Below, in pieces: positions 15,793-24,365 of a stretch of 26,161 bases of DNA. Where the stretch lies: contig CAZUGO010000073.1 in the NCBI GenBank assembly GCA_964619935.1, positions 1 through 26,161 of the forward strand, given 5' to 3'. The first letter of the stretch is position 1. Every line of letters starts with the position of its first letter. A program made the translations under genes and the position numbers. The notes under the pieces are model-generated. The model was not told the origin of the DNA. It did no database searches and saw nothing but the letters and a program-made list of their open reading frames with translations. This DNA is from CAZUGO01 sp964619935 (GTDB taxonomy: Bacteria; Planctomycetota; Phycisphaerae; UBA1845; CAIVHJ01).

Positions 15793-16809
15793 ATGTTTCA
15801 GCAGCAGGATTATCGCGACAACCCGATCAACTGGTCCTTGACGCTGGGCCGCTGGTTCGGGATTCGGGTGCGCATCCACCTGTTGTTCATCCTGTGGACC
15901 CTGCTGGAACTGGTTCGCGGTCTGACCGCCGCCGACGGCTTGTTTCAGGCCAAGGTGGTGATCATCGTGACCTTGTTCGTGGTGGTGTTGCTGCACGAGT
16001 TCGGTCACTGTTTCGGGGCCCGCGGCGTGGGCGGCGACGCCGACGACATCCTGATGTGGCCGTTGGGCGGGCTGGCGGCCGTGCAGGTGCCGATGACCCC
16101 GCGGGCCCAGTTCCTGACCACGGCGGCCGGACCGGCGGTGAACGTGCTGTGCTGCATGCTCTGCCTGGCCGTCCTGCTGCTCAGCGGGCACCTGGCGGCG
16201 GTGTCGTTCAATCCGTTTGCCCCGTTCGGGGTCAGCAGCGGGTCGGTGCGCGACTGGGCCGCCGTCGAATGGGTGGCCATCTTCTGGGGCATCAACTACT
16301 GGCTGTTGCTGTTCAACCTGTTGCCGATGTTCCCGATGGATGGCGGACGGCTGCTGCAGTCGGTGATCTGGCGCTATCGCAACTACACCACCGCGACCAT
16401 CGTGGCCACCTTCATCGGCATGACCGCGGCGATCGGGCTGGGGCTGTTCGGAATGCTCAGCCAGGAGCTGCTGCTGGTGTGCATCGCCGTCTTCGGGTAC
16501 ATGACCTGCATGCAGCACCGCCAGATGCTGCGCGCCGGGATGATGGAGTCCGAAGCGGATTGGGGCTACGAGTCCGGTCGCGGACCGGGCTCCGAGGAGT
16601 CGGCCGCTTCGCGCCAACCGTCGTGGTGGGCCCGCCGCCGGGCGGCCCGGGCCTCGCAGAAGGCGGCCGGCGATCGCCGCCGGCAGCAGGCGCTGGACGC
16701 CCGGCTGGATGCCATCCTCGACAAGGTCCATCGCTACGGGATCACCGGCCTGAACGCCCGCGAGAAAAAGCTACTCACCCGCGAGACCGACCGGAGGAAG
16801 CAGATCTAA
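15793..16809 (+). CDS. Site-2 protease-type M50 metalloprotease
   Basis: A 338-aa membrane metalloprotease distinct from RseP and without PDZ domains. The zinc motif HEFGH (His68, Glu69, His72) lies in a helix at about 55-75, and the third ligand Asp183 is in LLPMFPMDGGRLL. Hydrophobic segments are at about 28-42, 55-75, 108-135, 157-180 and 203-235. After about residue 245 the chain is cytoplasmic-looking and Arg-rich, and ends with a 35-residue tail whose pattern D-x2-I-L-x-K-x4-G-I-x2-L-x3-E-K-x2-L repeats that at the end of the upstream rhomboid. This group resembles the SpoIVFB/Rip3-like branch, which cuts transmembrane regulators or pro-proteins. It is 43 bases after the rhomboid gene and one base before thrC. 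ATG 15793 lacks a clear ribosome site. Confidence 0.9.
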   Translation: MFQQQDYRDNPINWSLTLGRWFGIRVRIHLLFILWTLLELVRGLTAADGLFQAKVVIIVTLFVVVLLHEFGHCFGARGVGGDADDILMWPLGGLAAVQVPMTPRAQFLTTAAGPAVNVLCCMLCLAVLLLSGHLAAVSFNPFAPFGVSSGSVRDWAAVEWVAIFWGINYWLLLFNLLPMFPMDGGRLLQSVIWRYRNYTTATIVATFIGMTAAIGLGLFGMLSQELLLVCIAVFGYMTCMQHRQMLRAGMMESEADWGYESGRGPGSEESAASRQPSWWARRRAARASQKAAGDRRRQQALDARLDAILDKVHRYGITGLNAREKKLLTRETDRRKQI

Positions 16810-16810
16810 C

Positions 16811-18211
16811 GTGGGCACACTGGCTTACCAAATTTGCATCAACCCCGATTGCCGGGCGACCTACTCGGCCGATCAGGTGATCTTCGCCTGCGCCCGCTGC
16901 GGGGCGCTGTTGGACGTCGAATACGACTGGGAGACCGCCGAGATTCCGGGCAGCCTGCGGTTCTTTGAGACCCGCTGGGCCACGCCGGGGCGCGACAATC
17001 GGGCGGTCCTCGACTACAGTGGCGTCTGGCGGTTTCGTGAGCTGCTACCGTTCGCCCGCCGGTCGGAGATGGTCACCCTGGGCGAAGGGCGCACCCAATT
17101 GCAGCAGGCCGACCTGCTCGCCGGAGTGCTGGGGATGCGCCCCGGGGGGCTGTTCCTGCAGTACGAAGGGTTGAACCCCTCGGGCAGTTTCAAGGACAAC
17201 GGCATGTCGGCGGCCTTCACCATGGCCCGCCACCTGGGTCGCACCCGGGTCGCCTGCGCCTCCACCGGCAACACCAGCGCCTCCATGGCCTTGTACGCCT
17301 CGGCGGCATCCACTCCGGAATACCGCTGGCAGGCCATCGTGTTCATCGGCAACGGCAAGATCGCCTCCGGGAAGCTGGCGCAGGCTCTGGACTACGGCGC
17401 GACCACCCTGCAGATCACCGGCGATTTCGACGCCTGCATGCACCGCGTGCAGGAGGCGGCCGAACCGCTGAACCTGTACCTCATGAACTCGATCAACCCC
17501 TACCGTCTGGAAGGCCAGAAAACGATCATGTACCGCGTGCTCGAGGGGCTGAACTGGGAGGTCCCGGACTGGGTGGTGGTGCCCGGCGGCAACCTGGGGA
17601 ACAGCAGTGCCTTCGGCAAGGCCTGGATGGAACTCAAGCATCTCGGGCTGGTCACAAAGGTGCCGCGGCTGGCGATCATCAACGCCACCGGCGCCAACAC
17701 GCTGAGCCAACTGGTCAACGATCGCAAGCTGCGCTGGAATGGCGGGCGGGTCGATCGCCAGACCGTCGACCGCTACTACCGCGCCATGGAGGCTGCCGGA
17801 ACCCGGGCCCGCACCGTGGCCAGCGCCATCGAGATCGGCCGGCCGGTCAACTTGCACAAGGCCCTGCGGGCCCTGGAATTCACCGCTGGGGTGGTCCGTG
17901 ACGTGGACGACACCGCGATCCTGCACCACAAGGCCCTGATCGGCCGCGGCGGTCTGGGCTGCGAGCCGGCCAGCGCCGCCAGCGTCGCCGGGCTGCGGTT
18001 GCTGCTCGAGCAGCAGGTCATCGAGAAGTCAGACCGGGTCGTCTGCATCCTGACCGGCCACCAGCTTAAGGATCCGGAAGCGACGGTGCGTTACCATCTG
18101 GGCGAGGCCGCCGGAGGCTCGACCGCCGAGCTGGCCAATCCCCCGCTGGCCGTCGGCGATGACGCCGAGGCCATCCGGGCCGCCATCGAGCACCGCGCCC
18201 CGAGTTGCTGA
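16811..18211 (+). CDS. thrC: Threonine synthase
   Basis: A 466-aa pyridoxal-phosphate enzyme of fold type II that converts O-phosphohomoserine to threonine. The cofactor lysine is Lys128 in LNPSGSFKDNGM, preceded by VTLGEGRTQL (88-97) and followed by ASTGNTSASMA; the phosphate-binding glycine loop is VPGGNLGNSSAFGKA. An N-terminal zinc ribbon (Cys9, Cys14, Cys27, Cys30) is present, as in the larger bacterial and archaeal threonine synthases. The closing CILTGHQLKDP is also characteristic. It starts at GTG 16811, one base after the M50 stop, with GGAGGAAG ending ten bases upstream, so translation is probably coupled. It is metabolically unrelated to its operon partners. The gene ends 170 bases before the 22-bp repeat array and faces rlmN. 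Confidence 0.94.
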   Translation: MGTLAYQICINPDCRATYSADQVIFACARCGALLDVEYDWETAEIPGSLRFFETRWATPGRDNRAVLDYSGVWRFRELLPFARRSEMVTLGEGRTQLQQADLLAGVLGMRPGGLFLQYEGLNPSGSFKDNGMSAAFTMARHLGRTRVACASTGNTSASMALYASAASTPEYRWQAIVFIGNGKIASGKLAQALDYGATTLQITGDFDACMHRVQEAAEPLNLYLMNSINPYRLEGQKTIMYRVLEGLNWEVPDWVVVPGGNLGNSSAFGKAWMELKHLGLVTKVPRLAIINATGANTLSQLVNDRKLRWNGGRVDRQTVDRYYRAMEAAGTRARTVASAIEIGRPVNLHKALRALEFTAGVVRDVDDTAILHHKALIGRGGLGCEPASAASVAGLRLLLEQQVIEKSDRVVCILTGHQLKDPEATVRYHLGEAAGGSTAELANPPLAVGDDAEAIRAAIEHRAPSC

Positions 18212-18352
18212 CCAGGCCGAGGCCGCAACCGCAAGCGAACCGGGCGGAACCACAACCAACCCGACCCCGTGCCCCCCAGCTCAGCAGCCGTGCCGCCAAC
18301 CGCAGCCGCCCTCCGCCGGGGTGCCTTGGAAAGGACAACCGCGCTTGGTTTC

Positions 18353-18520
18353 AAACGGTATCTTCATTCTATCAAAACCGTGGTACCATTTACACCAAAC
18401 GATGGTACCATTTGCATCAAACGATGGTACCATTTACGTCAAACGATGGTACCATTTACACAAAATGGTGGTACCATTTGCAACAAACCGTATCTTCATT
18501 TGGGGTGATTGAGGGTACCA
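18353..18520 (+). repeat. Flanking copies in register with the 22-bp array
   Basis: A 16-base element occurs on both sides of the core array, at 18353-18368 and 18485-18500, with one mismatch; both contain TATCTTCATT. The copies are 132 bases apart, exactly six periods of 22. A further GGTACC at 18514-18519 is also in phase, 44 bases after that of the last core unit. The array therefore has decayed or specialised edge units and extends into the 3' end of rlmN. Confidence 0.7.
18381..18490 (+). repeat. Tandem array: five exact-period 22-bp units
   Basis: Five units start at 18381, 18403, 18425, 18447 and 18469 with no spacing variation. Each begins TGGTACCATTT and four of the five end in CAAAC plus two bases; internal differences are one to four bases. 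With the preceding base, three units carry the perfect ten-base palindrome ATGGTACCAT, and all five contain TGGTACCA. The array is AT-rich in a GC-rich neighbourhood and fills the convergent gap between thrC and rlmN. Twenty-two bases is about two helical turns, so the palindromes face one side of the helix. At the unit 4/5 junction AAATGGT (18463-18469) and ACCATTT (18473-18479) can form a seven-pair hairpin, and any two units could pair as RNA. I do not recognise the element. Confidence 0.92.
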
Positions 18521-19689
18521 GGTTGCCTGTCGTCGGCAGGGCTGGGGGAATCAGGACGAGGTGCGGGGGCAACCGGGCGTGCCGCTGGAAGTGGGTTTCC
18601 GGCTTGGAGGGGGGCAGTGGCGGGGGTGCCTGGTTCGTGCCGGCGGCGCAGTTGGCCGCAGGCGGCGTCGATATCCAGCCCGCGCGGGGTTCGCACGTGG
18701 GCATTGACGCCCATGCTGCGCAGGCGATCTTCGAAGAGGCCGACCGCACGGTCCGATGGCCGGCGGAAGCCCAGGTCGGCGACCGGGTTATAGGCGATCA
18801 GGTTGACGTTGCTGCGCATGCGGCGGCAGAGGGCTGCCAGGGCATCGGCGTGGGCCGGCTGATCGTTGACGCCCGCCAACAAGATGTACTCCAGCGTGAC
18901 TTCGCGGCCGGTGTGCTCGAAATAGGTCCGGCAGGCGGTGGTCAGTGCTTCGAGGGTCACGCGCTGGGCCCATGGAATCAGTTGGCGACGCAACTCGTCG
19001 GTGGGGGCGTGGACCGACAAGGCCAGGGTGATCGGCAGCTTCTCTTTGGCCAGCCGGACCATCTGCGAGGGCAACCCCACCGTGCTGACCGTAATCTTGC
19101 GGGCGCTGATCCCCAAGCCCCAGGGGGCATTGATGGTGCGCAGGGCGTGGAGCGTGGCGTCATAGTTGGCCAGCGGCTCCCCCAAGCCCATGAACACCAC
19201 GTTGCTCAGCCTTTCGCCCAAAGTCGCACACCGCACCGCGGCGCGCAGGGCTTGTTCCACGATCTCGCCGCCGGTCAGGTTGCGCTGCAAGCCGCCGATG
19301 CCGCTGGCGCAGAAGCTGCAGCCTACCGGGCAGCCCACTTGCGTGGAGATGCAGGCGGTCATCCGCTGGTGGCTGGGAATAATCACGGTTTCCGACGTTC
19401 CCCCGCGGGTCCAGCCCAGGAGCAGCTTGAGGGTTCCGTCGGCGGCTTGCTGTTCGCGCAGGAGGGTGCCGTCGAGCACCCGGGCGGCGGCAGCGAGCTG
19501 ACCGCGAAACCCGGCCGGAAGGTTCGACATCGACTCGAAGGCGAAGGTTGCCTTGTCGTACACCCAGGCCAGAATCTGGTCGGCACGGTACGCCGGGGCG
19601 GCGCATTCGGGATGTTGCTGCAGCCAGGCCCGCAGGGATTCGGGGGTCAGGTCCAGCAGGTGGATGGATGGTGGATTTGCCACAGGCAT
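18496..19689 (-). CDS. rlmN: Dual-specificity rRNA/tRNA adenine-C2 methyltransferase RlmN
   Basis: A 397-aa radical-SAM enzyme that methylates C2 of an adenosine in 23S rRNA and in some tRNAs. The cluster motif is C120-x3-C124-x2-C127 (GCPVGCSFCASG). The two mechanistic cysteines are Cys113 (TACISTQ) and Cys344 (LDIDAACGQL), spaced as in E. coli RlmN. FMGLGEPLANYD at 166-177 and LALSVHAPTDELR at 222-234 are family blocks. After about residue 352 a low-complexity Pro/Ala tail of about 45 residues extends beyond the normal end, and its last codons and stop lie inside the edge of the 22-bp array (the in-phase GGTACC encodes Gly-Thr, and TATCTTCATT contains the stop). It lies downstream of the two STAS genes after 147 bases. 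ATG 19689 matches the usual start. Confidence 0.95.
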   Translation of the reverse strand: MPVANPPSIHLLDLTPESLRAWLQQHPECAAPAYRADQILAWVYDKATFAFESMSNLPAGFRGQLAAAARVLDGTLLREQQAADGTLKLLLGWTRGGTSETVIIPSHQRMTACISTQVGCPVGCSFCASGIGGLQRNLTGGEIVEQALRAAVRCATLGERLSNVVFMGLGEPLANYDATLHALRTINAPWGLGISARKITVSTVGLPSQMVRLAKEKLPITLALSVHAPTDELRRQLIPWAQRVTLEALTTACRTYFEHTGREVTLEYILLAGVNDQPAHADALAALCRRMRSNVNLIAYNPVADLGFRRPSDRAVGLFEDRLRSMGVNAHVRTPRGLDIDAACGQLRRRHEPGTPATAPLQAGNPLPAARPVAPAPRPDSPSPADDRQPGTLNHPK

Positions 19690-19836
19690 GTCAGGGGCAC
19701 CCCGCTGGGCACCCGCCGCCGCGGCGACGGGTTCGGCAGGTCCTGCGGGCTCGGCAAGGCCCGTTGCGGCAGCAGGCTGGCGGGTCCGCCGGCCGGCTTC
19801 GTCAGGAGGGCACGGCCGGTCCAGGCCGACCGGGAG

Positions 19837-20232
19837 TCAGGCGAACTGCGCCGTTCTGAGTTGGGTTTCCAGGTGCTTCATGGAGACCAACCCTTCGGTG
19901 CGGTCGTTGTAAATATCGAAGACGCGATCCAGCTTCATGGTCTTGAACACCCGTTCGACCTTGGGTTCCAGACCGCAGAGGTGTACCTGGCCGCCTTCGG
20001 CCCGCACCCGTTTGACCATCAGGAGCAGCGAGTTGATCATCCGGCTGACCACACACTCGACTTCGGAGAGGTCCAGGAGCAAGAGCCGCTGGTCGTGGCC
20101 GCCGAGCAGGTCGCGCAAGCCGTCCTCGAGGTTCTCGAGATGTTCGGTGTCGTTGACGAACGGCGCCTTAAGGGAGATCAGCAGGACGTTGCCGTCCGGC
20201 GCGATCTCAAACAGGTGCTTGGTTTCGCTCAT
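19837..20232 (-). CDS. STAS-domain protein (anti-sigma factor antagonist-like), second of a pair
   Basis: A 131-aa single STAS domain with LLLDLSEVECVVSRMINSLLLMV at residues 50-72. Aligned with its neighbour, Ser63 occupies the position phosphorylated in SpoIIAA-type antagonists, but the residues around it (Val62, Arg64) differ from the usual Asp-Ser-Ser-Gly. The second half (VHLCGLEPKVERVFKTMKLDRVFDIYND) follows the neighbour's pattern closely. A strong AAGGAG lies seven bases before ATG 20232, and the gap from the upstream STAS gene is 21 bases, so the two are almost certainly one operon. It probably binds a partner-switching kinase or other regulator. No such kinase, phosphatase or sigma factor lies in the window. 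Confidence 0.85.
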   Translation of the reverse strand: MSETKHLFEIAPDGNVLLISLKAPFVNDTEHLENLEDGLRDLLGGHDQRLLLLDLSEVECVVSRMINSLLLMVKRVRAEGGQVHLCGLEPKVERVFKTMKLDRVFDIYNDRTEGLVSMKHLETQLRTAQFA

Positions 20233-20253
20233 GGGTGCGCTCCTTATTGTCAG

Positions 20254-20625
20254 CTAACCGGCCGAGGTGACGCCGAAGACAGCCAGGGCGCCTTCCTCGT
20301 CGTCCTTGAAGGTGAACAGCTTGTCCAGGCTGGTGATCTTGAAGATCTTGCGCAAGTCCTTGTTCATGCCACAAATCACCAGGTCGCCCTTGATGGCGGA
20401 CGATTTCTTCTTGAGGGTCACCAGAACTCCCAGCGCCGAGGAGGACAAGAACTTAACGTCGGCGAAATCCAGCACCAGCTTGCGTTTGTTCTGCTTGTCA
20501 ACGAGCTGGTTCAGTTCTTCTGAAATCTGTTGGATCAGTTGGGTATCCAGGATGGAAGACTCTCGAAGGCGAACAATCGTAACATCTCGGATGGACTGAA
20601 CCAGCATTCGGGTTGCTGCTGACAT
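20254..20625 (-). CDS. STAS-domain protein (anti-sigma factor antagonist-like), first of a pair
   Basis: A 123-aa STAS protein. The core is KLVLDFADVKFLSSSALGVL at residues 49-68, where Ser62 matches the phosphorylatable serine of SpoIIAA/RsbV proteins, and the following GVLVTLKKKS helix is typical. The C-terminal half (DLVICGMNKDLRKIFKITSLDKLF) fits the last strand and helix of the fold. ATG 20625 was chosen because AAGGAG lies five bases upstream; an upstream in-frame ATG at 20694 would add 23 residues without family character. It is followed by a second STAS gene after 21 bases, and it lies 152 bases after the end of lon. A perfect six-pair stem (20652-20666) lies in its leader but has no T-run. 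Confidence 0.9.
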   Translation of the reverse strand: MSAATRMLVQSIRDVTIVRLRESSILDTQLIQQISEELNQLVDKQNKRKLVLDFADVKFLSSSALGVLVTLKKKSSAIKGDLVICGMNKDLRKIFKITSLDKLFTFKDDEEGALAVFGVTSAG

Positions 20626-20777
20626 TCGGGCTCCTTGCCGGGTCCTGCGATTCGGCCTGTGGCCGAGCGCAGAATAGTCTACCATCGCCGACACTTCCGC
20701 GTCGAGCCGTTTTCGCGGTGGCCACGCTTATCGGGCAGGTTTCTCGAGCTTACGGTCTTGCCGCACATGCGGATTGG

Positions 20778-23198
<2,421 letters not shown>

Positions 23199-23278
23199 GA
23201 GTCGGTCGATTGCGCCGAAATCCCTGCGGTCGCCGGCGTGCCGACCGCCGCCCAGGCCGCCGCCGCCGAAAGGTCGCC

Positions 23279-23308
23279 AGTCTAACAGCGCTGAAGATCC
23301 AGCGTCAA
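23279..23308 (-). promoter_or_regulatory. Candidate promoter of lon
   Basis: On the minus strand TTGACG (23303-23308), an 18-bp spacer and TAGACT (23279-23284) preceded by an extended TGT form a plausible sigma-70 promoter. The leader would be about 74 bases. I see no CIRCE or similar heat-shock operator in the spacer. Confidence 0.4.
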
Positions 23309-23332
23309 ACGCGGTCCCCGGCCGGTTGTCGC

Positions 23333-23362
23333 TTGCCGCTGTGCTCGCTCTTGCCGTATGCT
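23333..23362 (+). promoter_or_regulatory. Possible promoter giving a leaderless panB transcript
   Basis: TTGCCG (23333-23338), an 18-bp spacer and TATGCT (23357-23362) would place the transcription start at about 23369-23370, the preferred panB start codon itself. Both hexamers are only moderate matches. Confidence 0.2.
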
Positions 23363-23369
23363 GGGGGTC

Positions 23370-24221
23370 ATGGACGACGATGCCAAAGTCACCCTGCTGG
23401 CGCTGCGCCGTCGCAAACAGGAAGGCGTCAAGATCGCCATGCTGACCTGCTACGACTATCCGACCGCCCGGCTGATGGCGGCGGCCGGCATTGACGCCAT
23501 TCTGGTCGGTGACACCTACGCTGAAGTCTGCCTCGGCCACCGCTCGACCCTGCCGGCCCGAATGGACACCATGGTGGAAATCACGCAAGCCGTGCGGCGG
23601 GGCGCCCCCAACGCTTTCCTGCTGGGGGACATGCCCTACCTGTCCTATCAGGCCGATTGCGCCGCCGCGGTGCGTAACGCCGGGCGGTTCATGGCCGAGG
23701 CCGGCTGCGACGCCGTCAAGGTAGAGGTTGACCGCCGGCTGCTGGACACGGTCGAGGCCCTGACCCGGGCGACCATCCCGGTGTGCGCTCATCTGGGCCT
23801 CAAACCGCAATCCATTCACCAGGTCGGGGGTTATCGCGGCCAGGGCAAGACCGCCCAGTCGGCCCAGGCCTTGATCGAGGACGCCCGGCTGATGGTTCAG
23901 GCCGGCGCCAGCATGCTGCTGCTGGAGGCCGTGCCGATGGAGGTCGCCCGGATCATCACCGCCCAATCCGATCCGCCGGTCATCGGCTGCGTCGCCGGAC
24001 CTCATTGCGACGGGACCGTGGTGGTGCTGCACGACATGCTCGGCTACAGCGCCGGCCACCCGCCCAAGTCCGTCAAGGTGTATGCCAACCTCCACGACGT
24101 CTTGCACCGCGCGTTTCAAGCATACCGCGAAGATGTCGGGGGTGGCGCGTTCCCTGACGGCCGGCACTGCCCGGACCTGCCCGCAGCAGAGCTCGAGAAG
24201 CTGGAACGTTTACTGCAATAA
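23370..24221 (+). CDS. panB: 3-methyl-2-oxobutanoate hydroxymethyltransferase
   Basis: A 283-aa TIM-barrel enzyme that transfers a hydroxymethyl group from 5,10-methylene-tetrahydrofolate to alpha-ketoisovalerate, the first committed step of pantothenate and hence CoA synthesis. The expected active-site residues can be placed: Asp48 (LVGDTY) and Asp87 (LLGDMPY) for the metal, Lys117 (VKVEVD), His141 (AHLGLKPQSIHQVGGY) and Glu186 (LLLEAVP). The loop after Asp48 reads TYAEVCLGHRSTLPAR where most PanB proteins have a SLGMxxxGHxxTLPVT-like sequence, a lineage-type variation that keeps the ligands. ATG 23370 is preferred to ATG 23358 because GGGGGTC precedes it and the family starts here. It is divergent from lon, with htrA 144 bases downstream. 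No panC or panD is nearby. Confidence 0.93.
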   Translation: MDDDAKVTLLALRRRKQEGVKIAMLTCYDYPTARLMAAAGIDAILVGDTYAEVCLGHRSTLPARMDTMVEITQAVRRGAPNAFLLGDMPYLSYQADCAAAVRNAGRFMAEAGCDAVKVEVDRRLLDTVEALTRATIPVCAHLGLKPQSIHQVGGYRGQGKTAQSAQALIEDARLMVQAGASMLLLEAVPMEVARIITAQSDPPVIGCVAGPHCDGTVVVLHDMLGYSAGHPPKSVKVYANLHDVLHRAFQAYREDVGGGAFPDGRHCPDLPAAELEKLERLLQ

Positions 24222-24329
24222 CGGCTTGCGGTATTCGCCGGCCAACCGACCAGAGGAAATTTGTGAACCCCCCGGTGTCGGACCGACTATAAGTAAAGTA
24301 TTGGCATTGACGGGTCCGGGCCGGCACCT

Positions 24330-24344
24330 GGCGGGCGGCCCGCC
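24330..24344 (+). other. GC hairpin in the htrA leader
   Basis: GGCGGG, a three-base loop and CCCGCC form a perfect six-pair stem ending ten bases before the AGGAG ribosome site (24355-24359) of the HtrA gene. A TATAAG at 24288-24293 could be the -10 of the promoter; the GAACCC at 24265-24270 upstream is loosely reminiscent of ECF-sigma -35 elements. No T-run follows the stem, so it is not a terminator. Function is uncertain. Confidence 0.3.
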
Positions 24345-24365
24345 GCAGCGGCATAGGAGTGTACG

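Noticed and set aside
18381..18490. CRISPR array
   Set aside because: Units abut with a 22-bp period and no unique spacers, and no cas gene is in the window.
18381..18490. Short coding peptide repeat in the array
   Set aside because: A 22-bp period shifts frame at each unit, so the translated pattern repeats only every 66 bp; no start with a ribosome site and no family resemblance.
18381..18490. Single classical intrinsic terminator for thrC
   Set aside because: Most palindromes have no loop by themselves and no T-run longer than three follows; only pairing between units gives hairpins, so it is kept as a hypothesis, not a call.
18205..20523. Plus-strand open frame of 772 codons running through the 22-bp array and opposite rlmN and the STAS genes
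   Set aside because: The repeat unit lacks stop codons in all plus frames, which fuses chance open stretches; three well-supported minus-strand genes occupy the rest.
20652..20666. Hairpin TCGGCC-TGT-GGCCGA as terminator of lon
   Set aside because: It lies just before the STAS start with no T-run on either strand; six-pair GC stems are common at this base composition.
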